Below, piece by piece: positions 27,671 to 36,704 of a stretch of DNA of 64,000 nucleotides. The first letter of the stretch is position 1, and the number at the start of each line of letters is the position of its first letter. The translations under genes and the position numbers were made by a program. The notes beneath the pieces were generated by a model, which worked only from the letters and a program-made list of their open reading frames with translations, had not been told where the DNA came from and did not search any database. Source of the DNA: Pseudomonas promysalinigenes (lineage in GTDB: Bacteria; Pseudomonadota; Gammaproteobacteria; Pseudomonadales; Pseudomonadaceae); NCBI RefSeq assembly GCF_014269025.2, contig NZ_CP077094.1, forward strand, positions 930,001-994,000, written 5' to 3'.

Positions 27671-29098
27671 TTAAAGTGAGTTCAGAAAGGCCAGCAACGC
27701 GGCGCGTTGCTCGGCATTGAAGGTCAGCACATGGTCGCGCGCCCGCTGGGCTTCCCCGCCATGCCAGAGCACGGCTTCGAGCAGATTGCGGGCGCGCCCG
27801 TCGTGCAGAAACTGGGTGTGACCACTGACTGCTTCGGTCAGGCCGATCCCCCATAAGGGCGGGGTACGCCAGTCCTGGCCGTTGGCGCTGAATTCGGTAC
27901 GTTCGTCAGACAGGCCTGGGCCCATGTCGTGCAGCAGCAGGTCGCTATAGGGGCGGATCACCTGGCTTGCCAGTTCCGCTTGCGCGGTATTGGCGGCGGT
28001 GGTGAACTGCGGCACGTGGCAGGCCTGGCAACCGGCCTGGAAGAATAAGTTCTTGCCCGCCAGTACGTGTGGCGCGTCAACGTCGCGACGGGCTGGGACG
28101 CCCAGATTACGGGTATAGAAGGTGACAAGGCGCAGGATATTGTCGCTGACTTCCTTCTCATCGCCCTCACCATTGCCATTGGGTGCGGCCAGGCAGTCGA
28201 CCTGGGCCGCTGTACAGTCGTCCTTTGGTTGCAATGTGCTGGTCAGGCCCATGTCGCCCACGAAGGCGTGCGCGTTCTGCTGATTGACATTCGGCTGCCC
28301 CGCCTTCCAGCCGAAACGGCCCACCACAGTCTTGCCTTGGGCGTCGTCCCACACCCGGTTGGCGCGGCCGCGGATACCGTCATGGTTGCGATCATCCGGG
28401 TCCTCATTGGCCAGAATCGCCGCTTCCGGGATGGCTTCGAGCAGGCCCAGGCCGATCATCGGCGGCGCCACGCGTGCCGAGAAGCGTGTATCCGGGTGCA
28501 TCGGGCCGTAGCCGAGCTGGGTGATCTCCAAGCTCGGGCGGCGCAATTGTACCGTATGGCCGTCCTTGAAGGTCACGGTCTGGGTGCTGTAGCTCACTCT
28601 GACCTTGCCTTCTGGGGCCACACCTGGGATGGCCATGTCCTGCAGCTGTGTGCCGTAGACCGGTTCAGGAACCACGCCCAGGCGCTCGATCACTTTGGCC
28701 AGATAAGGCTGGTCGGGGATCGACAGGCGCACCAGCATGCCTACGGCATTGCTGTCGCCGGGCTCTGGCGGGTGGCCACGGCCATCGCGCACGTGGCAGT
28801 TCTGGCACGCCGTGGTGTTGAACAGTGGGCCCAGGCCGTCACGCGCGGTGGTGGTGGACGGTGCGATCACCCATGGGTTGCGGAAGAAGCTGTTGCCCAC
28901 TGCGAAATCCAGCCGCCGCTCGGCCGAGAGATTGGCCGAAGGTAGAGAAAACGCGTTGCGGTCCTGGCGCAATACCGTTGCCTGGCCGCCAGACAGCGCT
29001 TCGCCGGGCTCGGCCTGGGTAAAACGCGCAGCGTCATCACAGGCGGCAAGGGCGAGGGTCAACAGCAAAAGGGCGAATCGGGACAGCGGCGAGGACAT
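27671..29098 (-). CDS. Di-haem oxidoreductase-like lipoprotein (DUF1111, 'thiol oxidoreductase')
   Basis: 475 residues. Lipobox LAAC at residues ~17-20. Two c-type haem motifs, CQNCH (ACQNCHVRDGRGHPPEPG) and CQACH (GCQACHVPQF), place it among MauG/CcpA-like di-haem proteins of the DUF1111 family. It is probably exported and may carry out redox reactions on iron or protein partners. Start at ATG 29098 with AGGA 6 nt upstream; an in-frame TTG two codons earlier is less likely. Heads the set DUF1111 - imelysin - DUF1513. Confidence 0.9.
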   Translation of the reverse strand: MSSPLSRFALLLLTLALAACDDAARFTQAEPGEALSGGQATVLRQDRNAFSLPSANLSAERRLDFAVGNSFFRNPWVIAPSTTTARDGLGPLFNTTACQNCHVRDGRGHPPEPGDSNAVGMLVRLSIPDQPYLAKVIERLGVVPEPVYGTQLQDMAIPGVAPEGKVRVSYSTQTVTFKDGHTVQLRRPSLEITQLGYGPMHPDTRFSARVAPPMIGLGLLEAIPEAAILANEDPDDRNHDGIRGRANRVWDDAQGKTVVGRFGWKAGQPNVNQQNAHAFVGDMGLTSTLQPKDDCTAAQVDCLAAPNGNGEGDEKEVSDNILRLVTFYTRNLGVPARRDVDAPHVLAGKNLFFQAGCQACHVPQFTTAANTAQAELASQVIRPYSDLLLHDMGPGLSDERTEFSANGQDWRTPPLWGIGLTEAVSGHTQFLHDGRARNLLEAVLWHGGEAQRARDHVLTFNAEQRAALLAFLNSL

Positions 29099-29326
29099 GC
29101 ACAATCCTGGACGTGGACGAAAAACCGGCGTGCAAGCTTAGCAGGACGGCGATGTTTGAATAAGAGCAATTTGCAATTAGGCTGATGAAAAGAGTGTGAA
29201 ACACCGATGTTTCATGAAACGCTGTGGGCCCTCTCGCGGGTGAACATGCTTCCGTCAGTCCACACACTGCGCATGCTCCGAGGTGATCGGCAGCGCTGGG
29301 CTTGAGCTGCCACAAGGCGGGCACAT

Positions 29327-29350
29327 AAAAAAGGCGGCCCGAAGGCCGCC
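29327..29350 (-). terminator. Intrinsic terminator of the icmP-like gene
   Basis: On the minus strand a 7-bp stem GGCGGCC/GGCCGCC with a TTCG tetraloop followed by T6. It separates the first imelysin gene from the di-haem gene, so the latter should have its own promoter within 29099-29326, where I see no convincing operator. Confidence 0.92.
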
Positions 29351-29373
29351 TCTGTTAGCAACGCCAGAGCTGA

Positions 29374-30711
29374 TCAGAAGTCGTGATCGGCGGTGTCCGG
29401 GTTGAGGTTGGCAATGCCCAGTTTGCTGGCAGCTTGCTCGATAGAGCCGGTTTGCTTGACCAGCGAAGCGATGGCATCGCGCACGATCTGGTTGCCGGCA
29501 GCGTTGTCGGCGGCGATCAGCTGGTCGTAGTGCTCACCTTTGAGGGCGTGGTCGACCATCACCTGGATTTTCGCTTCGGTGGCCTCAAGGTCAGCCTTGA
29601 GGGTCGCGTCGGTCGCAGGGTCCACTTTTGCAACCAGCGAAGACAGGCTCGGGCCGGTCATCTTGGTGCCGTCGACCCGGGTGTACTCGCCCAGGTAGAC
29701 GTTGCGGATACCCTTGGCATCGTAGAAGTGCGAGTAGTGGGTGTTGTCGCTGAAGCAGTCCTGCTCGTCTTCAGGCGAGTTGGCTTCCAACGAAACCTTC
29801 ATGCGCTCGCCGGCCAGTTCGCCCAGCGACAGGCTGCCCATGCCGAACAGCATCTTGCGCAAGCCATCGGTCACAGGCTCTGCTTCAAGGGTGGCGCGGT
29901 AGTTGTCGGCGACGTTCGGCGCCCAGTTGCCGACCATCTCTTCAAGGTCCTTGACCAGCAGGTCGGTCACCGCCTTGAGGTAGGCACGACGGCGGTCGTT
30001 GTGCCCACCAGTGGCGCCATTGCCTTCCAGGTAGTCCGTGTAAGGACGGTTGCCGGCACCCGGGCCGGTGCCGTTGAGGTCTTGGCCCCAAAGCAGGAAT
30101 TCGATGGCGTGGTAGCCGGTGGCGACGTTGGCTTCCGAGCCTGCCAGCTCATTCAGGCTGGCCAGCTTCTGCGGGGTGATATCCTTGACGTCGACCTTCT
30201 CTTCGCCCACTTGAATTTCGGTGTTGGCGATGATGTTGGCACTACCGGCTGGGTTACCCAGGGCGTGTTCGTAGCCCTGGTCGACGTAGTCGATCAGGCC
30301 TTCGTCCAGAGGCCAGGCGTTCACTTGGCCTTCCCAGTCGTCGATGATGGTGTTGCCGAAGCGGAATGCCTCGCTTTGCAGGTATGGAACGCGGGCGGCG
30401 GCCCAGGCCTCTTTGGCGGCTTTTAGCGTTTCTTCACTGGGCTTGGCCAGAAATGCATCCACGGCGCCTTGCAGGGTCTTGGCGGTACTCAGCGAGTCGC
30501 TGTAAACGGCATAGACCATTTCAGTGTAATGCTTGACCACGGCCTTGCCGGCCGCCTCGTCGACGGCCCCGGGCGCCGCAGCGTTGGTGCTGGCGGCAGC
30601 CGGTGCCTGAGCTTGCGGAGCGGCGGCCTTGTCATCCTTGCTTTCGCCGCAACCTGCGAGAGCGATGGCAATGGCCAGCAGACTGGCGGAGGCCAGAGGC
30701 ATACGAATCAT
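29374..30711 (-). CDS. icmP: Imelysin-family lipoprotein, IcmP-like
   Basis: 445 residues. Lipobox LAGC at ~18-21, then an Ala/Pro/Gln-rich linker (residues ~30-60) and an imelysin/peptidase M75 domain with the intact motif GYHAIEFLLWGQDLNGTGPGAGNRPYTDY (GxHxxE) thought to bind metal. P. aeruginosa IcmP was described as an insulin-cleaving metalloproteinase; iron binding is the favoured role for the family. ATG at 30711 with AGGA 8 nt upstream. A Fur-like box lies ~75 bp upstream and a strong terminator follows, so it is probably a monocistronic iron-repressed gene. Confidence 0.9.
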   Translation of the reverse strand: MIRMPLASASLLAIAIALAGCGESKDDKAAAPQAQAPAAASTNAAAPGAVDEAAGKAVVKHYTEMVYAVYSDSLSTAKTLQGAVDAFLAKPSEETLKAAKEAWAAARVPYLQSEAFRFGNTIIDDWEGQVNAWPLDEGLIDYVDQGYEHALGNPAGSANIIANTEIQVGEEKVDVKDITPQKLASLNELAGSEANVATGYHAIEFLLWGQDLNGTGPGAGNRPYTDYLEGNGATGGHNDRRRAYLKAVTDLLVKDLEEMVGNWAPNVADNYRATLEAEPVTDGLRKMLFGMGSLSLGELAGERMKVSLEANSPEDEQDCFSDNTHYSHFYDAKGIRNVYLGEYTRVDGTKMTGPSLSSLVAKVDPATDATLKADLEATEAKIQVMVDHALKGEHYDQLIAADNAAGNQIVRDAIASLVKQTGSIEQAASKLGIANLNPDTADHDF

Positions 30712-30786
30712 TATGGGTTTCCTGCGTCGTGTGGTTGGACCATGGGGTTGGGCCGTGCGCCGTGGCACGCGAAACGACAACATCAT

Positions 30787-30805
30787 GCGAAAGATTTGCA
30801 TTTGC
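30787..30805 (-). promoter_or_regulatory. Fur-box-like sequence upstream of icmP
   Basis: On the minus strand GCAAATGCAAATCTTTCGC matches the 19-bp Fur consensus at 12 positions, with two direct GCAAAT hexamers. A second imperfect palindrome with related hexamers (CTCGCA...TGCGAG, 30820-30842) lies just upstream. Confidence 0.5.
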
Positions 30806-30867
30806 TGTAAAGGGGTGGCCTCGCAATTCATGCAAATGCGAGTCAGTGCCCTTGGTCGAAGCAGGCG

Positions 30868-32919
30868 TTACAGCACCGAAACCTGATTGCGCTGTGCCTG
30901 TTTGAGATAACTGGTCAGCTCGCGCGCGGTCAACGGCTTGCTGTAGTGGTAACCCTGACCTTCATGGCAGCCTTGGGCGATGATGTAGCTTTCCTGCTCG
31001 GCGGTTTCCACGCCTTCGGCGATGACCTGCATGCCTAAGCTTTTGCCCAACTGGATGATGGCCCGAACGATGGTCGCGTCGTCATCGTCATCGAGCAGGT
31101 CCTGGACGAAGCTTTTGTCGATCTTGATCTTGTCCAGCGGCAGAGATTTGAGATAGCTGAGCGAGGAGTAGCCGGTGCCGAAGTCATCAATGGCGATCAG
31201 CGCCCCTGAGCGTCGCAGGCTAAGCAGGTGCTGGGCGGCGGTGCTGATGTCTTCCATCAAGCCAGTTTCGGTAACCTCAAGCTCCAGGCTGCGAGGTGGC
31301 AGACGGTAGGCCTGCAGTAGGTTGTTGACCACCCGCGGCAGTTCATTGTGGTGCAACTGCACGGTGGACAGGTTGACTGCCATGCGCAGCTCGCTGAAGC
31401 CCATGTCGTGCCATTCGCGCAGTTGCCGGCAGGCTTGGTCGAGCACCCATTCGCCAATACCGATGATGCTGCCGTTCTGTTCGGCCAGCGGGATGAACTG
31501 GTCAGGTGGGACCATGCCCAGCTCCGGGTGCTGCCAGCGCAGCAAAGCCTCTACGCCGACCACGCGCTGGTCGCGGTAACTGATCTGCGGTTGGTAAACC
31601 AGGTACAGCTGGTTGCGTGGCAGGGCTTCGCGCAGGTCCTTTTCCAGTTCGCGGCGGCGGCGCATTTCGCTGTCGACACTGGCGATATAGAACTGATAGC
31701 GGTTGCGCGAGCGGGCCTTGGCCAGGGTCATGGTCTGCTCGGCCTTCTGCAACAGCTTTTCGGTACTGTCACCGTCTTCAGGGAACAAGGTGATGCCGAT
31801 GGTGGCGCGTAGGCGGATCTGCTGCAGGTCCAGCCCGAACGGTTGTTCCAGGTCGTCGAGGATACTCTGGGCCAGTTCTGCCGCCTCGTACGGCTGTTCG
31901 ATATTGGCCTGGACCATGGCGAACTGGTCGCCCCCCAGGCGCGCCAGGGCGCCCAACCGGCCACTGTGGGCCCGCAGGCGGTCGGCCAGTGCCAGCAGCA
32001 ACTGGTCGCCAGCCTGGTAGCTGAACTGCTCGTTGATACCTTTGAAGTCGTCCAGACCCACGCACAGTACCGCCACCCGATGCTGCAGGCGGCCGGCATC
32101 GGCCAGGATCTTGTCCAGTTGCGCCTGCAACTGTTGACGGTTGGGCAGCCCGGTCAGAAAGTCGTACTGGGCCATGCGCTGCAAGCTGTTTTCGGCTTCA
32201 TGGCGCAGATGGGTGTTGCGTTCGATCGAGGCCAGCAGCTGGTTGGCGGTGTTGACCCAGATGCCCAGCTCATTCTTCTCGTGCCCCTTGAGCAGTGGTA
32301 TCTGATGCTGGCTCGGGCGATCCGGGTTGATCTGGGTCAGGTGCTCGATGATCTTGGACAGCGGTTTGGTCAGCAGCCAGTGATAGACCAAATAAAGCAC
32401 CAAGCCCATCGCCAGGGCTCGCAGTACCCCGGAAATGAAGATGATCACCGCGTTGATGAGAAACTGTTCGCCATAAGCCGCGGTATCGAGGGTGATGCTC
32501 AGGTCGCCGTAGTACTCGCTGTAGGGGCCTCGGCCGACCAGCTGAGTTGTGTAGGCGCGCTCCTGCCCGAGGATCAGGTCGGTCAGCCAGCGCATCGGCA
32601 TGTCCTGGAGGGGGCGAGACTTCTCGGCCAGCATGGTTTCATTGGGGTGGCCGATCGAGGCCATGCGCACCGACTTGTCCTGGAACAGGCCTTCCATCAC
32701 TTGCATGCCCATTTCCCTGTCGAGGCTGTACACCGCCTGGGTGGAAGGGTCGCGGAACATGTCGAGGATACGTTGGGCGTCGTTGTTGACGGCTTGGCGT
32801 ATCTTGTAGGTGTCATAGACGATTTGCGCGCAACTGAGGACCACGCCAACGGCCAGCGCTGAAAGGAGCACGACCCTGAGCAACTTGACCGACAAGCTGT
32901 TCCGCAATTCCAGCTTCAA
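30868..32919 (-). CDS. bifA: Cyclic-di-GMP phosphodiesterase BifA (degenerate GGDEF + EAL)
   Basis: 683 residues. Two membrane helices (about 13-35 and 150-175) around a periplasmic loop, then a GGDEF domain whose active site reads GGDQF, and an EAL domain with EALLRWQHP, DDFGTGYSSLSYLK and intact metal residues. BifA hydrolyses c-di-GMP and promotes swarming, flagellar motility and biofilm dispersal; the GGDQF replacement is known for BifA and abolishes cyclase activity. The start is a TTG (MKLELRNSLSVKLL) with AAGGAA about 6 nt upstream; the frame stays open to 32952 but without a ribosome site. Confidence 0.93.
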   Translation of the reverse strand: MKLELRNSLSVKLLRVVLLSALAVGVVLSCAQIVYDTYKIRQAVNNDAQRILDMFRDPSTQAVYSLDREMGMQVMEGLFQDKSVRMASIGHPNETMLAEKSRPLQDMPMRWLTDLILGQERAYTTQLVGRGPYSEYYGDLSITLDTAAYGEQFLINAVIIFISGVLRALAMGLVLYLVYHWLLTKPLSKIIEHLTQINPDRPSQHQIPLLKGHEKNELGIWVNTANQLLASIERNTHLRHEAENSLQRMAQYDFLTGLPNRQQLQAQLDKILADAGRLQHRVAVLCVGLDDFKGINEQFSYQAGDQLLLALADRLRAHSGRLGALARLGGDQFAMVQANIEQPYEAAELAQSILDDLEQPFGLDLQQIRLRATIGITLFPEDGDSTEKLLQKAEQTMTLAKARSRNRYQFYIASVDSEMRRRRELEKDLREALPRNQLYLVYQPQISYRDQRVVGVEALLRWQHPELGMVPPDQFIPLAEQNGSIIGIGEWVLDQACRQLREWHDMGFSELRMAVNLSTVQLHHNELPRVVNNLLQAYRLPPRSLELEVTETGLMEDISTAAQHLLSLRRSGALIAIDDFGTGYSSLSYLKSLPLDKIKIDKSFVQDLLDDDDDATIVRAIIQLGKSLGMQVIAEGVETAEQESYIIAQGCHEGQGYHYSKPLTARELTSYLKQAQRNQVSVL

Positions 32920-32971
32920 TGGGGTTTCCTTAATCCATGCGCATGGCGGCATTTTGCCATTAACATTGGCA

Positions 32972-33002
32972 ATACACTATTAGCCGACCTTGGCTAGTGT
33001 AT
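32972..33002. promoter_or_regulatory. Palindrome upstream of bifA
   Basis: ATACACTA (32972-32979) and TAGTGTAT (32995-33002) form a perfect 8-bp inverted repeat, with inner GCC/GGC. It lies 53-83 bp before the bifA start and has no T tract, so an operator is likelier than a terminator. The regulator is unknown. Confidence 0.45.
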
Positions 33003-33108
33003 CGGTTGCTCGATCCTGCAACTTGAGTGCGCGCGATCAAAATTCCTGACGTTTGATGTTAGCGTGCTGTGCGCGCTGAGCAAGACCCCAGGTTCATCAG
33101 CCAGGCAC

Positions 33109-33134
33109 AAAAAAGCCCGGCACTGGGCCGGGCT
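33109..33134 (-). terminator. Intrinsic terminator of sodB
   Basis: On the minus strand AGCCCGGC/GCCGGGCT with a 5-nt loop followed by T6. Confidence 0.93.
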
Positions 33135-33155
33135 TCTCGTTCAAGGCTGATTGAC

Positions 33156-33752
33156 TCAGGCCTTGAAGGTCTTGCCTTCGAACTGCTCGGCAACGAATGC
33201 CCAGTTGACCAGGTTCCAGAAAGCCTCGACGTACTTAGGACGCAGGTTGCGATAGTCGATGTAGTAGGCGTGTTCCCAGACGTCGCAGGTCAGCAGTGGG
33301 GTGTCACCGCTGGTCAGCGGGCAGCCAGCGCCGATGGTGCTGGCCAGGGCCAGGGAACCGTCAGCTTTCTTGACCAGCCAGCCCCAGCCGGAACCGAAGG
33401 TGCCGACCGAAGTCTTGGTGAACTCTTCCTTGAACTTGTCGAAGGAACCGAATGCGGCGTTGATGGCATCAGCCAGGGCGCCAGTCGGCTGGCCGCCGCC
33501 GTTTGGCGACAGGCAGTTCCAGTAGAAGGTGTGGTTCCAGACTTGAGCGGCGTTGTTGAAGATGCCGCCCGAAGAGGCCTTGACGATCTCTTCCAGGGAC
33601 TTGCCTTCGAATTCGGTGCCTGGGACCAGGTTGTTCAGGTTCACGACATAGGTGTTGTGGTGCTTGTCGTGGTGATACTCCAGGGTTTCCTTGGAGATGT
33701 GCGGCTGCAGGGCATCGTGGGCGTACGGCAGCGGCGGCAATTCAAAAGCCAT
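33156..33752 (-). CDS. sodB: Superoxide dismutase [Fe] SodB
   Basis: 198 residues. [52 protein letters not shown] and [13 protein letters not shown] contain the four metal ligands (His, His, Asp, His); the [13 protein letters not shown] and [11 protein letters not shown] patterns are those of iron-type SOD. It removes cytoplasmic superoxide. ATG at 33752, AGGAG 8 nt upstream. Monocistronic with its own terminator; a -10-like TATGAT is visible ~95 bp upstream on the minus strand. Confidence 0.97.
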   Translation of the reverse strand: MAFELPPLPYAHDALQPHISKETLEYHHDKHHNTYVVNLNNLVPGTEFEGKSLEEIVKASSGGIFNNAAQVWNHTFYWNCLSPNGGGQPTGALADAINAAFGSFDKFKEEFTKTSVGTFGSGWGWLVKKADGSLALASTIGAGCPLTSGDTPLLTCDVWEHAYYIDYRNLRPKYVEAFWNLVNWAFVAEQFEGKTFKA

Positions 33753-33981
33753 GGTGGATCTCCTGATTCAGGTCTGTTTGCGGTTTGCGCAAGGCCGATC
33801 ACGGGCGGCCCGATATACGTCGGCGAGTTTTTACTCTTTGCGACGCAAGGGCTGGATCATAGCACCGGCCCCGGCGCATAACCACGCAACAAAGATAGGG
33901 AATAGAGGTTCCAGAGCGGTTGGCCGCCGCCGACCGGTGGTGCTCGTCTCGGGGTTTGTAGCGCCTGTGACCATCGCCAGC

Positions 33982-34581
33982 TCAGTTGAAGATCAACTGA
34001 GCCGCCACGGCAAACATCATCACCGCCACCATCAAATCGAGCATGCGCCACGTGGCCGGCCGTGCCAGCCATGGCGCAAGCCACGCCGCACCGATGGCCA
34101 GGCTCGAGAACCACACCATCGAGGCGCTGGCGGCACCTGCCACATAAGCCCCGGGCACTGGCTGCTGGGCACCAAGCGAGCCAATCAGCAGTACCGTGTC
34201 GAGGTAGACGTGGGGGTTGAGCAGGGTAACGGCCAGGGCACTGAGCAGAACCGCCTTGCGCGAGCGCATGCCCTGGCCCTCCTGGTGCTGCAGGCTTTGC
34301 TTGGCGCAGGCGCTGCGCAATGCCTTGGCCCCATACCACAGTAGAAACACCGCACCACCCCAGCGGGCGATGGCCAGCAGGGTAGGGTTGTGGGCCAGGA
34401 CCGTGGCCAGGCCGAACACCCCGGCTGCCACCAGGATGGCATCGCAGACGATGCACAGAGCGGCCACGGGCAAGTGGTGCTCGCGGCGCAGGCTTTGAGC
34501 GAGCACGAAGGCGTTTTGTGCACCGATGGCCATGATCAGGCCGAAGGCCACCAGCATGCCGTTGAGATAGCTTTGCCACAT
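33982..34581 (-). CDS. argO: LysE/ArgO family basic amino-acid exporter
   Basis: 199 residues with five to six membrane helices. N-terminus MWQSYLNGMLVAFGLIMAIGAQNAFVLAQSLRR is the LysE/ArgO signature, and LLNPHVYLDTVLLIGSLG is conserved in the family. Exports arginine and/or lysine. ATG at 34581, TGGAG 9 nt upstream. It is divergent, with a 104-bp gap, from the ArgP-type regulator that activates this gene family, a classical exporter/regulator pair. The 229-bp gap towards sodB holds only the sodB promoter. Confidence 0.92.
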   Translation of the reverse strand: MWQSYLNGMLVAFGLIMAIGAQNAFVLAQSLRREHHLPVAALCIVCDAILVAAGVFGLATVLAHNPTLLAIARWGGAVFLLWYGAKALRSACAKQSLQHQEGQGMRSRKAVLLSALAVTLLNPHVYLDTVLLIGSLGAQQPVPGAYVAGAASASMVWFSSLAIGAAWLAPWLARPATWRMLDLMVAVMMFAVAAQLIFN

Positions 34582-34685
34582 GGCGCGTGCTCCAGTTATG
34601 AACTGCCATTGAAGATGCTGGCCATTGTGGCGAGCAGCGCTGTATAAGAAAAACAAATAAAGCTGATCTCTCATTAGGAAAATCG

Positions 34686-35576
34686 ATGTTCGACTATAAG
34701 CTGCTTGCCGCCCTGGCGGCGGTGATCGAGCAAGGCGGTTTCGAGCGCGCCGCACAGGTATTAAGCTTGTCGCAATCGGCCATTTCGCAACGGATCAAAC
34801 TGCTCGAGGCGCGGGTCGGCCAGCCGGTACTGGTGCGCGCCACCCCGCCTAGCCCGACTGAAGTGGGCCGGCAGTTGCTCAACCACGTTCAGCAGGTGCG
34901 CTTGCTTGAGCGCGACCTGCAGCGCCAGGTGCCAGCGTTGGACGAGCAGGGGTTGCCCGAGCGCTTACGCATCGCCCTCAACGCCGACAGCCTGGCGACG
35001 TGGTGGTCTGGGGCGATTGGCGCTTTCTGCGCCGAGCATCAGTTGCTCACTGACCTGGTGGTAGAAGACCAGGAGGTGGGCCTCAAGCGCATGCGTGCCG
35101 GCGAGGTGGCCGCCTGCCTGTGTGGCAGCGAGCGCCCAGTGGCGGGCGCTCGCAGCCTGCCGTTGGGTGCCATGCGTTACCGGGCGCTGGCTAGCCCTGC
35201 CTTCATGCAACGCTATTTCCCCCAAGGCTTTAAGGCGCAGCGGTTGGCTCGTACACCAGCGATCGTCTATGGGCCGGACGATTTCCTGCAGCATCGCTAC
35301 CTGGCATCGCTGGGAATAGAGGACGGTTTTCTGCACCATCTGTGCCCCTCTTCGGAAGGCTTTCTGCGCATGGCCGAGGCTGGCTTGGGTTGGGGGTTGG
35401 TGCCTGAATTGCAGGCCCGTGAGCAGTTGTCCAATGGCCTGTTGGTAGAAATCTGCAGCGATACCCCCATCGATGTGCCGCTGTACTGGCATCATTGGCG
35501 CAACGGCGGGCAATTGCTCGCGCAACTGACCGAACACCTGCGGCAAACGGCACAGCATTGGCTGGTGCCCTTGTAG
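34686..35576 (+). CDS. argP: LysR-family regulator ArgP (IciA)
   Basis: 296 residues. N-terminal winged helix-turn-helix (LAALAAVIEQGGFERAAQVLSLSQSAISQRIKLLEARVGQPVLVR) and LysR substrate-binding domain. ArgP/IciA proteins sense lysine or arginine and activate argO. The pairing with the divergent exporter gene supports this over other LysR assignments. Confidence 0.92.
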   Translation: MFDYKLLAALAAVIEQGGFERAAQVLSLSQSAISQRIKLLEARVGQPVLVRATPPSPTEVGRQLLNHVQQVRLLERDLQRQVPALDEQGLPERLRIALNADSLATWWSGAIGAFCAEHQLLTDLVVEDQEVGLKRMRAGEVAACLCGSERPVAGARSLPLGAMRYRALASPAFMQRYFPQGFKAQRLARTPAIVYGPDDFLQHRYLASLGIEDGFLHHLCPSSEGFLRMAEAGLGWGLVPELQAREQLSNGLLVEICSDTPIDVPLYWHHWRNGGQLLAQLTEHLRQTAQHWLVPL

Positions 35577-35621
35577 CGGCGGCTGACGTCTGTTGCATCT
35601 GAAATCAAGGCGGAGTCATAC

Positions 35622-36617
35622 ATGCAAATTCTGGTCACCGGGGCGAGCGGCTTCATCGGCGGGCGCTTTGCGCGCTTTGCCCTGGAGCAGGGCCTGGCTG
35701 TGCGGGTCAGCGGCCGGCGCGCCGAAGGCGTGGAGCACTTGGTCAAGCGCGGTGCGCAGTTCATACCTGGCGATCTGGCGGATCCTGAGCTTGCCCGGCG
35801 GCTGTGCCAGGGCGTCGAAGCGGTGGTGCATTGCGCGGGGGCGGTGGGCAACTGGGGGCGCTACCAGGACTTCTACCAGGGCAACGTGACAGTCACGGAA
35901 AACATCGTCGAAGGCTGCCTCAAGGAACATGTTCGACGGCTGGTGCACTTGTCATCGCCATCGATCTACTTCAATGGCAAGGCGCGCCAGGGTATCCGCG
36001 AGGACCAGGTACCGCGCCGGTTCCATGATCACTATGCGCAGACCAAGCACATCGCCGAGCAGAAAGTATTCGGTGCCCAGGAGTTCGGCCTGGAAGTGCT
36101 GGCGCTGCGTCCACGGTTCGTCACCGGCGCAGGTGATGCGAGCATTTTCCCGCGGTTGATGCAGATGCAGCGCAAGGGCCGGCTGGCAATCATCGGCAAT
36201 GGCCTGAACAAAGTCGACTTTACCAGCGTGCACAACCTCAACGAGGCGTTGCTCAGTGCGCTATTCGCCCAAGACCGTGCCCTGGGCCAGGCGTACAACA
36301 TCAGCAACGGGCAGCCGCTGCCTTTGTGGGACGTGGTCAACTATGTGATGCGCCAGATGCAGTTGCCGCAGGTGACGCGCTATCGCGCCTACGGGCTGGC
36401 CTATAGCCTGGCGGCTTTGAACGAGGCGGCTTGCCTGCTCTGGCCAGGGCGCCCGCAGCCGACGTTGACGCGCCTGGGCATGCAGGTGATGAGCCGCGAT
36501 TTCACCCTGGATATCAGCCGCGCCCGGCAGTATCTGGATTATCAACCCAACGTCAGCCTGTGGACGGCGCTGGATGAATTCTGCGCCTGGTGGAAGCATC
36601 AACCCTTGGGGCAATGA
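35622..36617 (+). CDS. NAD(P)-dependent epimerase/dehydratase (extended SDR, 3-beta-HSD-like)
   Basis: 331 residues. Rossmann motif GASGFIGG (residues 7-14), HCAGAVGNWGRY, catalytic Ser in LSSPSIYFNG and Y138-x3-K142. Extended short-chain dehydrogenase fold, closest in style to 3-beta-hydroxysteroid dehydrogenase/isomerase-like or nucleotide-sugar epimerases. The substrate cannot be deduced. ATG at 35622; GGCGGAG lies ~8 nt upstream. It stands alone between argP and the coiled-coil protein gene. Confidence 0.86.
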   Translation: MQILVTGASGFIGGRFARFALEQGLAVRVSGRRAEGVEHLVKRGAQFIPGDLADPELARRLCQGVEAVVHCAGAVGNWGRYQDFYQGNVTVTENIVEGCLKEHVRRLVHLSSPSIYFNGKARQGIREDQVPRRFHDHYAQTKHIAEQKVFGAQEFGLEVLALRPRFVTGAGDASIFPRLMQMQRKGRLAIIGNGLNKVDFTSVHNLNEALLSALFAQDRALGQAYNISNGQPLPLWDVVNYVMRQMQLPQVTRYRAYGLAYSLAALNEAACLLWPGRPQPTLTRLGMQVMSRDFTLDISRARQYLDYQPNVSLWTALDEFCAWWKHQPLGQ

Positions 36618-36704
36618 ACCGGATCGGTAGATGATGGTCATCAGAGCGCCGCTTGAGCGGTTTATACTCATGTCTCTTTGCTACTACCGCGGTTGAAGCC
36701 ACCT

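Noticed and set aside
29105..29326. Fur box before the di-haem gene
   Set aside because: The best alignment reached about 7 of 19 consensus positions, no better than chance.
30820..30842. Terminator upstream of icmP
   Set aside because: The CTCGCA/TGCGAG palindrome has no T tract and lies in the promoter region between divergently placed functions; an operator is more likely.
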